From assembly GCA_013180625.2 (NCBI GenBank), contig SNVD02003164.1, positions 62,001 to 126,000 of the forward strand: 64,000 nucleotides of DNA. Reading direction: 5' to 3'. Origin of the DNA: Boswellia sacra. Lineage: Eukaryota; Streptophyta; Magnoliopsida; Sapindales; Burseraceae. Position 1 is the stretch's first letter. The number at the start of each line of letters is the position of its first letter. Made by a program: the position numbers and the translations under genes. The notes beneath the pieces were generated by a model, which worked only from the letters and a program-made list of their open reading frames with translations, did not search any database and had not been told where the DNA came from. Positions 20,115 to 33,479 of this stretch are shown here, in pieces.

Positions 20115-21820
20115 GACAAAAGTAAACAGAGTTTATCTATTTCATGTAAATTTTGGATTAAATCTATTAAAATAAGCTAATTTATCTTAAATTATTATTA
20201 TTTTATTTAGATGGGACCAATTATTGGCAAATATTTGTGGCAGAATGCGAATTAGTTCAATTTTTTTAGATTTTAAATCTATTCTAATTCATCCATTACC
20301 AAATTTCAAAGAAAGTAGTTCGATTTTTAGATTTTAGATCCACCGATTGATGAAATTCAATTAAAATCTATTTGGGGGCATTTTCCAACTAAATTTTTTT
20401 TTTGTAGTATGCCTAATGTATATAACTTTGATAAATTATATATAAATTTCAAACATTTATTTATTTATTCACATTTATTCACAATTAAATTGGTGGGTTC
20501 AAAGTAATGAGAGCATGGAGGACGAGAAAGACTTTCTTGGAGCTGTTACTTCAAACTTAGAAGCAACAAAATTGCTGACATATAATGTTATAGAATAGAA
20601 ATTCAGAAGATATTTTTAATATCAATTCTTAACAGTTCTCTTGCTAATTACTGATTTGACACTTTTTAATTTTACACTAATAACAGTTTATGTACATATT
20701 TTAATAGGAAAATTCAAAGTTGGATGTTCCTTTCCCAGCCAAAATAAAAGCTGCCGTAACTTTTTTTTTTTTTTCCTTTTTAAATCTTGGTTAAGTAAAG
20801 AAAGTTGCATAACTATGTTGGGCTCAATTTAAAAAAAGCCGATATACTATTAATATTAACATTATCATTATTATCACAAGATAAGATCGAGACTGGACAG
20901 GTGACAAATGGTCACATTTACCAATTTGAGAATATATAAAGCTGAAAAATTCAATAAATTCAAATACTGGGTGCCGCCATCCACAGAGAACTCTCATAAA
21001 ACATTGGCTATCTCTTTAGTGTGTACCTGATGAGACTGACCCATGTCTTTTTCTGCCAGTTTTGGATAATGCCCGAAACCCCACCACGCTAAATCATATC
21101 CAAATAAAACTCAAAAATGAGGAAGGAACCAAAAACACAAACACAAACACAACTGAAAATGAAAACAACTAAACAAAATGAAGAAACAGTTTGCACCGTC
21201 TAACCTATTAAGCTAGTTAAAATTGTTTTAAATCTTAACATCACAAAACATCCATCACAATTATAAACAATTGAACATTTTTGATACATGCGTGAGTACT
21301 ATTTACGGAATGGGAATTTCATTGCAATTAGACTACTAGAGACATGATTATAAGTATCAATCATTAGTCGACTCCTATAACAACAAATCAAATCAATCAG
21401 CTCTTATTGACGGTGCTACACTTTAAAAGAAGTGTGTTCCCATTAGTTTCCAACTTGCACAATTATGACATTTTGAACAATGGGACAAAGAAGTCCTCCC
21501 CGTGATGAAAAATTACTCAAAATAGAGACAAAAAAGTGAAAGTAGGATTAGAAGACCTTGGACTTCGTGAATTATCCTTATCCATCATACTATGATCCAC
21601 GCCCTTCAATAATTTGATAATATCCTGACTTAAAAGTTAGCGATAAATAATGCCAAGATCTTTCATGGTGATATTATTCATTACCATCAGTTTTTGGTAA
21701 AGAATTTGCATTTTTCGAATGGGAAATCAAGCAGCCTCAGCAGCAGCCAGCAACAACTTCAAGTTGTCATTGTAGTGAATTGTGTGCTGCGTTTGTGGAT
21801 TAAGAAATCAAAATCAAGAC
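20115..21820. other. Intergenic, no gene seen
   Basis: About 1.7 kb of AT-rich DNA with a T-run at 20761-20775 and no supportable coding region. The last ~100 bases before 21821 could be the old 5' leader of the TSJT1-like pseudogene. Confidence 0.55.
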
Positions 21821-23563
21821 ATGTTGGCAATTTTCCACATGGCGTTTGCTCACCCACCTGAGGAGCTTCACAGTCCTGCTTCTCAGAATGCCTCTAAAAG
21901 GCCTAAGCTTCCTGAAGAGACTCTCCAGGACTTCCTTGTCATCACCCACATAACGCTTTCTCCATGAACTTTGGCGATGCAGCTGTTCTTGCTTATGTGC
22001 GCCCTGACAGCCCTTACCCCATCCGCCAGAGGCAGGACGGAGCCAGAAATCCTATTAAGGGGAGACAATTTCATAGTACAATATATATACAAAAATTTCT
22101 ATAAAATAATATATAACGTAATAAATATAATTTTTTATTATAAAAAGAATATGATTTTGTTAATTTTATTATCAATTTTAATTTAAACTTATTAAATATT
22201 GATAAATCTTAGATTTATTTTTAATAGATTCTTAGCAGTTAACATTTAAAAAAATCTAATAATTCTATAAATAATGTGATTTTTATAAACTATAAAAGAA
22301 GTAGTTTAATGGTTTTATTAAGTTTTTTTTTACTAATATTTTTTAGACTTAGGTTAAAATACAGATGATATCAAGTTAGCATTCACAAAAAAAAAAAAGA
22401 AATAATAATAATCTTACAAATAATATGATTTTTATAAACTATAATAGAAATAGTTTAATAGTTTTATTAATTATTTTTTTTTGGGTTCAAATTATAATAT
22501 AATTGAAATCAAGTCAATTGTATTTATTTTTACATTGATTTAAGTCATTTTCTAAACAAAAAGGATAACATAATTATTTAAAAAAATTATATATATAATT
22601 TAGGGATTTTAAAAGGCCCACAACAGGGGGCAGTTGCCCCTCCTGGGCCTTAATTGGCTCTGCCCCTGCCAGAGGTATGTAAAGTGTAAACACTCTCATC
22701 ACTCAGCTTAAATTACTAAGCTTTTAAAGTATAAATAACCTGATTAATATGTACAATTGTCACTTTGTTTGCAATTGCAGGTTGTTTTGTGGGTTCGATG
22801 ATATATATTGTCTCTTCATGGGGAGCTTGAACAACTTGTGCTCACTCAACAGGCAATATGGCTTGTCAAAGGCAAGCAATGAGGCCATGTTTCTGATTGA
22901 AGCATACCGCACCCTTCGTGACCGGGGTCCATACCCAGCTGATCAGGTTGTTAAGGATCTTGATGGGAGCTTTGCTTTTGTTGTGTATGATAGCAAGGCT
23001 GGTACTGTCTTTGCTGCCCTGGTGTGTAGATGTTCTCCTATTATTGATTATGTGTTGATTTTGAAGATAAATTGACGTTGGTGAATTAATTTCTTTCGAT
23101 AATGGTTGCTGCAGGGTTCTGATGGTGGCGTTAGCTATATTGGGGTATTGCAGCTGATGGGTCTGTGGTGATATCTGATGATTTAGAGGTCATAAAAGAG
23201 GGTTGTGCCAAGTCATTTGCTCCTTTCCCAACAGGTAAGGTTGTAGCACTCTTGGTGAAGTCACATAAAATGTTAAATTAATATTCCGAGTATCACATAT
23301 AGCTATCAAGCAGAATCCATAATTAGGATGAACATGAACATACTTATATATGTCAAAAAGAAATGGTTGCAGGATTTATGTTCCACAGTGAGGGAGGATT
23401 GATGAGCTTCGAACATCCAATGAACAAGATCAGGGCAATGCCAAGGGTAGATAGTGAAGGAGTGCTGTGCGGTGTCAATTTCAAAGTTGATAAGTACACA
23501 AGGATCAACAGCATTCCACAAGTGGGTAGTGAAGCCGATTGGACTCACTGGAACTCCCATTAA
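21821..23563 (+). pseudogene. TSJT1-like (DUF3700, aluminium-induced protein family) pseudogene
   Basis: Four exon blocks follow the TSJT1/DUF3700 family in order. Block 1 (21821-22032) reads MLAIFHMAFAHPPEELHSP, then in a shifted frame FGDAAVLAYVRPDSPYPIRQ. Block 2 (22781-23021) is intact and includes LFCGFDDIYCLF, GSLNNLCSLNRQYGLSK and RTLRDRGPYPADQV. Block 3 (23115-23234) has DGSVVISDDLEVIKEGCAK after a frameshift near 23140. Block 4 (23373-23563) runs from MFHSEGGLMSFEHP to a normal stop (TAA 23561-23563). Splice sites GT/AG survive at all junctions. Family members are ~250-residue cytosolic proteins with a glutamine-amidotransferase-like fold lacking known catalysis, induced by auxin, metals or dormancy. 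Two frameshifts and a 635-bp hAT-like insertion at the end of exon 1 make this copy non-functional. Confidence 0.9.
22033..22667. mobile_element. hAT-like MITE inserted in exon 1 of the TSJT1-like pseudogene
   Basis: The 8-bp sequence GCCAGAGG is duplicated at 22025-22032 and 22668-22675, the hAT target duplication length. The ends are inverted repeats: left CAGGACGGAGCCAGAAAT, right ATTGGCTCTGCCCCT(G). The inside is very AT-rich and has no transposase. It interrupts the exon one base before the splice donor; the donor (G/GTATGT) is kept on the right side. Confidence 0.85.
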
Positions 23564-24662
23564 TCCTATCCTAAACACAACCCCCACTGCATCTTCTCTT
23601 CTCTTCCCACCCCACCCCACCCCGCGCCGCTCCCCCCTCCCCACCAAAAAAAAAAAAAAAAAACCAAAATTATGTATTGTGTACTTGTAATCTGACTTGA
23701 ATAATTCATTGTCCCCACCTTCCCATCTAAATCTCTTTATACGAAAAATTAGAAGAGAAATCTAACTTCAATTCTGTCTTCTTGCCTCAATTTTTTTAAT
23801 TGAGACAGATAAAATCGTAGACATTAAAAAATGAAGAGGCACACGAGTTGTGATTGACGCCCAACAATTTAATGAATTGAAAGAGAATAACCAGCTTGAA
23901 TGTGGCCATGGGACAAAGGTTTTGGATTATTTGATATTGACGTCATGGTTCTATATGTCTTGTCATATTCTTTGTTCACGTCCATATCCAACTCCAATTT
24001 CTTTTCTCAGCATTAATGTTGCTGCATTAATTAGCATTCTCTGCTGCTACATTTTGATTCCCTCGTAGGTTTCCCCTGTAGGACGCAACATATATAAGAT
24101 TAAGTGGATCCAGCCAATCTTGACCCGGCCACTTTGTGTGCAAAATCATGAGACATCCCATATAAAAGCGCACACATCCATGGAGTGGTCCTTGGAGAAG
24201 GCAATTCTTTGTGTTCCCAGGTTGATGTGCAATCTTATGGACATTAACATATATAGAGTAAAAGAATGTACGAGTACATTCTGCTTTTCATAAATTTGCT
24301 GGCCAGGCTGCTACAAGCCAACAATGCCGCAGCATAAAAGCGTTAATGTTTGCTTTGCTGAGTGATGGTTGGAGCAAACTTCACTCCCCATGTAAATTAA
24401 CTTCTTTATCTTCTTCCATTATCCTTTTTATCGAACTCTAGTTTGCAGCACCAAATCACCAATAAATTTCCAACAAAGAACAAGATTCAAAAAACAGATG
24501 GTGCCACAAGAAACACCAACTTGGTAAAATACTGAGGGCAATAAATTATGAGCGTAAATTTTAAGTTGACAAAATTTTCAATTTTATGCTGGCTATGGCT
24601 ACAGGGTGAGCTTGTGTGTATTCCATTTCTTTCACTGGAACAGAAAAGGGCCATGAAAAGCA
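23564..24662. other. Intergenic between two pseudogenes
   Basis: It contains a C-rich run followed by an A-run of about 18 bases (around 23644-23663). Short open frames at 23850-24068 and 24548-24745 show no domain and are not accepted as genes. Confidence 0.5.
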
Positions 24663-27600
24663 TCATTCCTTCCACATATCAGCAAATTCATCAGGCTCCA
24701 ATGGATTTGCAAGCTCATGCATCTTTCTCCTTGTTTTGGCTTTAACTTTCTTTGCATACTTACCAGCCTTCTGCTTTTTCTCCAATGCTCGAATCTGTAA
24801 GTATCAAAATGGGATGGACATTATATTATAATAAGAAAATTAAGCCACAACCTAGGATACGAGACGGGGGTAGGATCAGAACAAAGCAGGTTTATAAGAA
24901 CCACAAATATGTCAAAGAACATATTTTCTACCTGAAAGATGAATAACAGTTGGGAAGAACTACCGACTATAGAAATTAAATAGATTTATTTCCCCCAAAT
25001 GAAAAGAAATTTAAGAAACCTCTACCTGATTTGGTGAGACATAAAATGGATTCTCATACAGAGTTGGGCCTCCAAAGCTGCCACCAAATATCTTGATTGG
25101 ATTCAAACAAAATCTTGGACCAACCTGCATGGAAACGTTTTCTCAAATTAAAACAATAGCAAGAATGTGACCCACAAATATAAAGAAAAATAAATGACTA
25201 GAAACCTCGATAAGGGTCATTTTATCCAGTCCTCCCCGAGCTATTTTATCTGATTCATTATGAGGAACAGTTATCTCTGATGCAGAAACAAAGAGATCAA
25301 TATCATGATAAACAATTTCAAAAATTAAAAGGTTCATAACCATATAACAAAGAGATAAAATAACTTTGACGAATTAAAGTAACAAATAGCTGAAGGTGTT
25401 CTTAGAAGTTCAGTCTTTAATTCTTCAGAATGAGGGAAAGTAACAAATAGCTGAAAGTGAAGTTCAGTCTTTAATTCTCTAAAATGAGGAAAAAAGTAGC
25501 TCCGTTTCCCTGTTTTGTAAGGTCCACTTTATGATACTAGCTAGTTATCCATATCTGATCAACCCAAGTCCTGGAGTTACTTCAGTATACCATGCATAAT
25601 GTTATCACCAAGACTTCCATAAATAATGAAGAAGGCCAATTGATGCACCCAATAATTAAGCACTTCAATAGATTTAAATAGTTTCCAGAGCTACATCAGA
25701 AGATAATTCCACGATATTAGGTGATGTTTCTGACATCATTGCTACGGTCATTTTACAAGGTTTAGGCTAATGCCTTTAGAACAGCAAGCCTCTGATCCTG
25801 TTTTACTCCTAGTATTCAATCTGCACAAGTATCAGCAAGGTATATTCATGCATCAAGCAAATATCAACATGACCTATTAATTGGAGGGCTATTACTTGTT
25901 TCTTGTAGCCAACTGGTACTACTCCTTTCAAAAAGGTCCCAGATTTAACCTCATGAGATTGGTTTGGGAGAAACCCACCCTAGCATTCTGTTATGATAAT
26001 TCTGCTAGGGTACATCTCTTGGGAACTTAAATCCACAAATTATTCAGCAATATCAGGAAGATCTTGTACTGCCATTATAGTGGCTGTTTGTTTCAACTAA
26101 AAATTAAATACCATATTTCCATTTTTTATGATGTTAAGCTCTCTCTAAAATAATCAGAGAAGTTGGAAAGCTCCCGTTAATAATTTAAATGTAAAAGCGT
26201 TAGATAAATAAAATCACCAACTATTAAAGGCTTTCCAACCATTTAATTCTATATTTTGACAACGAAGGTGGACTACACTTTTTTGATAAAACAAATTTAG
26301 ACTATAAAAGCAGGGACAATCTTAAATATCCGGAACATCACCAACCTGGTAATTTCGGAACCATATGTGGTCATCGACGATGGAAAAAGCAAAGACATGA
26401 TCATGATAAGGCTTAGATTTTCAGTGTTCCTTCGGAGTTCCAAATATCTAAAGCAAAATCAAAAAGAATGAAAATGTCAGTATATTCAGATTTAAACAGA
26501 AATACTACAGAAACAGAGTTCTGATTGATAATTTGGTTTTACAGACAACTGTTTCAGAAATCAATTTGTAGTCCAAGCAATAATTGAACTTTGCACTCTA
26601 GAAACACTATTTAGTGATTTGGCATTCATGCAAGAACACAAGTAGGTATCCTCAATGTAAATCATTAAATAAAAACCACCTACGATACAAGCAAATTACA
26701 GTTTTAATAAACTTTGGTCATATCATTTAGTAAATGAATGAGACAAATTATTCAGGTCCCTGTTGTTTGTTAACTATGGACATAAATTCCTCGTAAGAAA
26801 AGTCAACAGTATATGGAAGCCAGTCAAGCCATGCCGTGTATGCCACAGATAACAATCAATAATTTGCAATCCTCAACTCACCCAATGAAGTACCATTCAG
26901 TTATACTTTTCCAGACTGACATTGATAATGTCATAAAGAATTAGTGAAAGTAATAAAGATAGACAGCTCGAATACAATGCTTGCTTCAAATGGAGGAACC
27001 AAAAACTAAAATACCTGAATTATCAACTCCTTTATAAGCTTCCAGTGAGCATCGTTGTCAAAATTGGTTGAAAAAGTCAAGAGAGGACGTGAACCTTTCA
27101 GATGGTTTCCAGTAAGCTTCAGTTCTTCCATTGTGTGCACTGCAAATGCAAAAGAATGTTTATTGATTAGAGCCCAGATTTTTTCAAATTAATAAACAAC
27201 AAATCCTGAAACTTAGCTGCGAAATTAAATATATCAATAGGCAATGTAACATATTATTTACAATGCATGAATTTAGGCCTATAATATGAAAAAATTGACC
27301 AGGGATGCTAGAAGGTTAATTGTATCGTGCAAACTGATGCCTTTTTTTTTTAATATTTAAAATAAGAAACTATTGATGCTAGTAACAAAATATCATCAGA
27401 AATCCAAATAGAAAATTACCAGTATTTACTAAAAATTTTACAGATGGGCCATTGGGGCACTTGGCCATCCACAGATACTGGTCTTTATGTTTCCTGCACT
27501 GAAGTAGATAGAAGAGAAAGAAGAAAGAATTAGTCATCACATTAAAATATGAATGCGAACAAACCCTGTATGTCTCAAGTACCGAGCATTCTGTCAAAAA

Positions 27601-28150
27601 TAAAGAAATTGCTTTGCAATTGCAAATTGCCAGACAAATAAAAACAATCGAAACTCTTAACTTGCAGGCAAAAGTAAAACCTAAATACTAAATCAAAAAA
27701 TTCATGCGTTTAACTTGCATCATATTTACTTAAAACTGCAATAGGAAATTTCACAGACCAAAACGTACACATTACCTAACGACTAAAAAATAAGCTATGG
27801 CATATTTATATCAAGCACTTAAATTAAAACTTCAGTCCTACTTCAAAGCTAGGGATTTGGCTGGGATTCTTCATTTATTACAAACCAGACATTCGCCTCA
27901 ATCATAACACTTCCTTGTACTTGAATAAATTAAAGCATACAAGCTAAATTTTCAAGCCAAATATCCCAAACCAAAGAAGTGCAGAATAAAAAAGGTTAAG
28001 AACTTTACCTCAAAAAACAAGCAGGAAGAACACCTCTTGAGCTCAACAAGCTCGTCCAAGGTGGCACCTTTGCTACTTTTAGCCTCAACCTTGTTGTCCT
28101 TCTTACAGTGTGGCAAAAGCGAGACCACATTCAACATCAAATGCCTATAC
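24663..28150 (-). pseudogene. BRX1: BRX1-like (Brix domain ribosome biogenesis) gene, 5'-truncated with a premature stop
   Basis: Seven exons read on the minus strand with correct GT/AG borders: 28150-28009 (YRHLMLNVVSLLPHCKKDNK), 27498-27420 (CRKHKDQYLWMAKCPNGPS), 27139-27015 (VHTMEELKLTGNHLKGSRP), 26447-26346 (IFGTPKEH, then stop, then KSKPYHDHVFAFSIVDDH), 25274-25206 (VPHNESDKIARGGLDKMTL), 25124-25026 (VGPRFCLNPIKIFGGSFGG) and 24794-24663 (IRALEKKQKAGKYAKKVKAK to a normal TGA). BRX1 is a nucleolar factor for 60S subunit assembly; the Brix domain spans nearly all these exons. The exon holding the start codon is absent: upstream DNA turns into repeat copy B at about 28376. A TGA replaces the expected Arg codon in exon 26447-26346. 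Kept introns show a duplicated gene, not a retrocopy. Confidence 0.92.
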
Positions 28151-28375
28151 CTACAAACAACACAAAACGAGCCAACAAACATCTATTATTTCCATTCCTA
28201 GACTTGAAAAAACAGCCTTTACTCAATTCAGTTCAATTCAATCCAACTCACAATGAAGCAAGCAGCAAAGAAACAAATACGAAGCTTCTCAACTGAAGTT
28301 GATTAAGTTATTAAGGAGATGTAGAATACATTAAGGGGTTCATATAGCCCATCTTCAAATTAAATTAAAAAAAAA

Positions 28376-29446
28376 AATCGGGAGGTGCATAAGCGAGAAA
28401 TATTGAGAGAAAATTTTTAATAAAATAATATGATAACAAGAATACGGGAGAAAAGTAGAAATAAACAACCTAAGTTGTCCAACTGTATATTCACTAACAA
28501 TTATTAAAACTTTATTGATCATTTCATTGGGTTTGACTTGGAGTATCAGTACTTCTTTTATATATGAGTATATAAATTATGTACATAAATATATAACTTT
28601 TGTACACGAATACATAAAAATTGTATCAAGCACTTTTTACACTTTTTATGGACATATATACAATTTATATATTCATGTACAAAATTTATATACTCGTATA
28701 TCAAAGAAGTACCGGTATTTTAAGATATCATATTCGTTTTCTTGTTTTATATAAATTTGTATATAAAAAAAAAGTGAAACCATTGGAATTATGTATCATA
28801 ATCTCAATATAAAATAGATAAAATAAAGCAAACTTTTAACAATATCGTCCTACTAAATTATTGACTATAAAAGCTGTTCTAAATTCTAATTAACATATAG
28901 CTTTACATATTACGGTGCTACTTAAGCAAAAAATAAAATAAAATAAAAACAAAAAAAAGATATGTGCTTTAAAAAATGCAAGTCATTTGTAAAATAAAAA
29001 TGCTTATTCATAAAAATAAATCTATACAAAATAATACCATCGATAACTTAATTTAATGCATTTCTCTACTTTGTTCTCTCTCTTTTCTTTTCTTTTTTTT
29101 ATTTTTTTTCTCTCCCTCTCTCCATAAACATCACTTGATAATCTCCTCTGTGTCTTTATTAGAAAACACCAACAAGATAATGATAAAATAATAATAAGAA
29201 TAATAAATAAGTCCAATAATTAATATTTTCTTTGCACTTTCCGAAACAATTAATCAACTAACAACATAAAAGGACCCCAACAATTGAGATTGAGATTTAG
29301 CTTAATTCGTATGTATATATATATAAAGATCCATTTAAATAAAGATGGCCAAAATTCAAATTTTAAATTCAAAATTCAAAATTTAAATTTAAACTTACAG
29401 AATGAGTTACCCGAACTATAATAATAATAATAATAATAATAATAAG
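28376..29446. repeat. Copy B, partial copy of the duplicated segment
   Basis: It begins near GGAGGTGCATAAGCGAGAAA and follows 1960-2850 and 56058-57100 in the same orientation. On the left it abuts the first intron of the BRX1-like pseudogene. On the right it ends in an (AAT)n run (29417-29446), immediately followed by Athila-type integrase sequence. It is closer to copy C than to copy A: both share GAGTTACCCGAACTATAATA before the microsatellite. Confidence 0.85.
28547..28713. repeat. Foldback unit, copy B
   Basis: Same inverted arms (CAGTACTTCTTTTATA and GAAGTACCGGTA) and internal AT-rich units as at 2133-2300. Confidence 0.55.
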
Positions 29447-30352
29447 CTTTATGTTCTAACTCAACAGGTAAATGACAAGCTTTAACAACCCAATAAGCTT
29501 TATGTTCTAACTCAATAGGTAAATGACAAGCTTTCTCATAGACAAGGCAATATGGAGACATTCCTAGGATAGTTTTGTAAGCAGTGCGGTAAGCCCATAA
29601 TGCATCAGAAAGGTGTAAAGACCAGTCTTTGCGATTAGGGTTAACAGTCTTTTCTAGAATCTGCTTGACCTCCCTATTTGCGAGTTCAGCTTGCCCATTT
29701 GTCTGTGGATGGTATGCGGTGGAAATCTTATGAAGAACACCATACCTACGCATCAAAGCTTCAAAAGAACGGTTACAGAAATGTGTCCCTTGGTCACTAA
29801 TGAGGACACGTGGCGTACCATACCTAGACAACACATTTTCTTTTAGGAACTTTACCACTGTTGTGTTATCATTAGTACGACAAGCCACAACCTCCACTCA
29901 TTTGGACACATAATCAACAGCTAGAAGAATATAAAGATAACCAAAAGATGCTGGAAAAGGTCCCATAAAGTCAATACCCTAACAGTCAAATATCTCAATA
30001 ACAAGAATAGGGCTAAGAGGCATAATATGATGGTGAGATAAAGCACTCAACTTTTGACATTTTTCACACGAACGACAAAAATTGTTAGTATCTTTGAACA
30101 AAGTAGGCCATAGAGTCCACACTGTAAAACTTTTGCGGAAGTCTTTTTTATTGAGAAATGACCACCACAAGCAGCGCTCTGACAAAAGTTTAAGACACTA
30201 GCAATTTCATTGTCAGGAATGCAACGCCGCATAATTTGGTCAGCGCAATATTTGAAAAGATAAGGATCATCCCAATAAAAATTACGTACCTCAACCAAGA
30301 ACTTATGCTTATCTTGTATACTCCAGTCAGATGGAACTTCTCCACAAACCAA
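29446..30352 (-). pseudogene. Athila-type integrase, frameshifted and truncated
   Basis: The 5' part (30352-30047) carries a His/Cys zinc-binding region (CIPDNEIASVLNFCQSAACG and, in a neighbouring frame, FCRSCEKCQKL). The catalytic core from 29990 leftward shows GIDFMGPFP with the first Asp, SDQGTHFCN with the second, and [16 protein letters not shown] with the Glu. The enzyme would insert element DNA into the chromosome. There is a frame change near 30140, a TAG/TGA pair around 29990-29880, and a truncation at 29446 after a tandem duplication of the HLPxELEHKAY segment. Confidence 0.85.
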
Positions 30353-30430
30353 GTAATTTATAATATATGCATACCAAGGTACTTGGCTTACAATGAAAAG
30401 ATGTTCATCTGGGAAATCATCTTGAATGGG

Positions 30431-32995
30431 TTAGACATTAGTAGAATCATTGAACTCAAGATGAGATAAATGATCTGCTACAACATTTTTGACACCCTTC
30501 TTGTCCTTAATGGTTAGATCAAATTCCTGCAAAAGAAGAATCCACCTAATTAGACGGGCTTTAGCATCCTTCTTAGAAAAAAGGTACTTAAAAGCTGCAT
30601 GGTCAGTGAACACAGTGATAGGTGAACCAATTAAATAAGAACGAAATTTGTCTAAAGCAAAAACAACAGCTAATAATTCCTTTTCAGTAGTAGAATAATT
30701 CATTTGAGCATCATTCAAGGTCCTACTAGCATAGTAAACTACAAAGGGTTTGCCCTCCCTTCGTTGACCAAGGACTGCTCCTACAGCATAGTTACTAGCA
30801 TCACACATAATCTCAAATGGAAGGTTCCAATCAGGTGACTGCATAATGGGAGTGCTGGTGAGTTTGGCAATTAGTGTCTGAAATGCTTCCTCACAAGCTT
30901 GAGTCCATACAAATTCAGCATCTTTTAAAAAGAGGTTACACAATAGTCTAGATATAAAAGAAAAATTTTGTATAAACCTCTTATAAAAACCAGCATGCCC
31001 TAGAAAAGATCGGACATCTTCTATCGTTTTGGGTGTAGGTAATTTAGAGATCAACTCGATTTTAGCCTTGTCAACCTCCATTCCTCTTTCTGAAACAATG
31101 TGTCCCAAAACAATCCCAGAAGACACCATGAAATGACATTTTTCCCAATTAAGCACAAGTCCTTTTTCTTCACATCTACTCAAAACAGATTTTAAGTTAA
31201 GTAGACATGAATCAAAAGAGTTACCGAAAACAGTCAAATCATCCATAAAAACCTCCATGCATTTTTCAACCATGTCTGAGAAAATACTAAGCATATAATG
31301 TTGAAAAGTAGCTGGTGCATTGCATAATCCAAATGGCATCCTACGAAAAGCATAAGTACCAAAAGGGCATGTGAAGGTAGTCTTATCCTGATCCTCTATA
31401 GCTATCTCTATCTGGTAATATTCTGAGTACCCATCGAGAAAGCAATAAAAAGGATGACCAATTACACGTTCCAAGATTTGGTCAATAAAAGGCAATGGAA
31501 AGTAGTCTTTTCGGGTGGCTGTGTTTAATTTCCTATAATCAATGCACATTCACCATCCAGTTACTACCCTAGTTGGAACAGACACTCCTTTATCATTTTG
31601 AATCACAGTTACTCCAGATTTCTTAGGCACTACCTGCGTTGGACTTACCCATTGACTATCAGATATTGGATAGATTATACCTGCATCTAATAGTTTTAAG
31701 ACTTCTTTCTTTACCACTTCTTTCATTGTTGGGTTAAGTCTTCTTTGGGGATCTCTACGAGGTTGGATACCTTCCTCTAAATGGATTCTATGGGAACATA
31801 TTAATGGAGAAATACCTTTAATATAAGCTATAGTCCAACCTAGTGCAGACTTATGTTCTTTTAACAAGTTTATCAATTTTTCATCTTGTTCAACACTAAG
31901 TTCTGAAGAAATAATAACAGGAAAGGTATCACCTGCTCCCAAGAATACGTGCTTTAAACCTTCGGGCAGTGGGAAAAGTTCAACTTTTGGTGCCTCCAAG
32001 TTAGAGGGTTTTGGCTTCTCTCCTCCACGAGGCAATTCTTCAAAGCGTGGTTGCCAAAATCTAGTCCTTTTATCCTGTGAGTCAAAAATATCAAACACAT
32101 TAGTCGAATCATCAGGATAAAATAAATCTTCAAAATCAGAATCAAGAAGGTGTTCTAAAGAGTCAGAATCCTTTTTTCTATAAGCCTTCTCTGAGATAAG
32201 TGTGCCTATCATGTATGAATGGTAGCAGTCGTCCTCCTCTCGTGGTTGTTTTCCAATATGGAAAATATTCACCTCAAGAGTCATATTCCCAAATGATAAC
32301 TTCATAAGACCGTTCCTGCAATTAATAAAAGCATTAGTAGTGGCAAGAAAAGGTCTCCCTAAAATAAGAGGGATTTTGGACTCCATATTGACTACAGACT
32401 GAGTATCCAAAACAAGAAAATCAACAGGGTAATAAAATTTATCAATCTGTATTAGAACATCTTCCACTATTCCCCGTGGTTTCTTGACTGATCGATCGGC
32501 CAATTGTAGAACTACGGATATGGGTTTGATCTCTCTAAGTCCTAATTGTAAGTAAACAGAATAGGGCATGAGATTGACACTTGCTCCCAAGTCTAACAAT
32601 GCTTGATTGAATTCATGTGTGCCGATCTGGCAGGAAATTATAGGACAGCCTAGATCTTTGTACTTGGGTGGCACTTTTTGTTCAATTACTGCACTTACCT
32701 GTTCCATCAAGAATGTAGTCTTCTTGACATGGTGCTTTCTTTTGATGGTGCATAGATCCTTGATAACTTTGACGTAAGCCAGAACCTGTTTAATTACATG
32801 CAACAAAGGAAGATTAATCTTAACTTGTTTTAAGTGTTCTAGAATCTCACCTTGAATTTTTGAGTTTTTCCCATTACATCTGAGAGCTTGGGGAAAAGGC
32901 ACTGGGATCGAAAATTTCTTTTCAAGTTCTTTCTCAAAAATGTCCTCCTTTTGTGGAGGAACATCTTTGTTCTTTATGGTAGTGTTGATTGGCAA
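30431..32995 (-). pseudogene. Athila-type protease-reverse transcriptase-RNase H, interrupted by nonsense codons
   Basis: One frame runs from 32995 to 30431 with a single TGA at 31552-31550, where the family usually has an Arg codon. The protease active region is ALLDLGASVNLMPYS at about 32590 (DLG is usual in this lineage). Reverse transcriptase shows [19 protein letters not shown] and the catalytic FMDD (31249-31238, in place of the common FVDD/YVDD). RNase H has [15 protein letters not shown] and TTEKELLAV; it is followed by the linker [15 protein letters not shown] stops the frame before the integrase. Together these would process the polyprotein and copy the RNA into DNA. Confidence 0.9.
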
Positions 32996-33479
32996 TGTAG
33001 GCTCATTTAAGATCTTACCACTTCGAGTAGTGATGGCATTTACTTCTTCAAGATTTTGTGTCAGAAGTAGAAGCTTGTGCCATATATTGCCATTTTGGAT
33101 TAGACTGAGATTAAGATAGAAACTTACCTCGCTCTTGTATGGTCAAAGCGCTAGTTAGCTTAATGATTTGACTTTTGATCTCCTTGTTCTCTTCCACCAC
33201 TTGTGCAAGAACTATTTCAAATTTTTTGTTAGTCTTATTTTGGGCCTCCATAAATGCTTGTAAGGTGTCCTGTAAGGAATTTCTAACTTGTGGTGCATTG
33301 TATTGAGGTGCTTGACAAGACTTGGATGATTGTTGTTCCTGCTTCCATTGGTTGTTGTTTTAGGGGTTCGATTTCCAACTAAAGTTTGGCTGGTTTCTCC
33401 AACCTGGATTATAGGTTTCAGAATAGGGTGAATAAGGCTTTTTGTACATCCCTAAGGTGTTACATTATTCCTGATACAC

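Noticed and set aside
23850..24068. 72-codon plus-strand frame
   Set aside because: No domain, no splice or promoter support, and composition like the surrounding intergenic DNA.
24548..24946. Plus-strand frames over the last BRX1 exon
   Set aside because: They are antisense shadows of the BRX1-like exon and its flanks.
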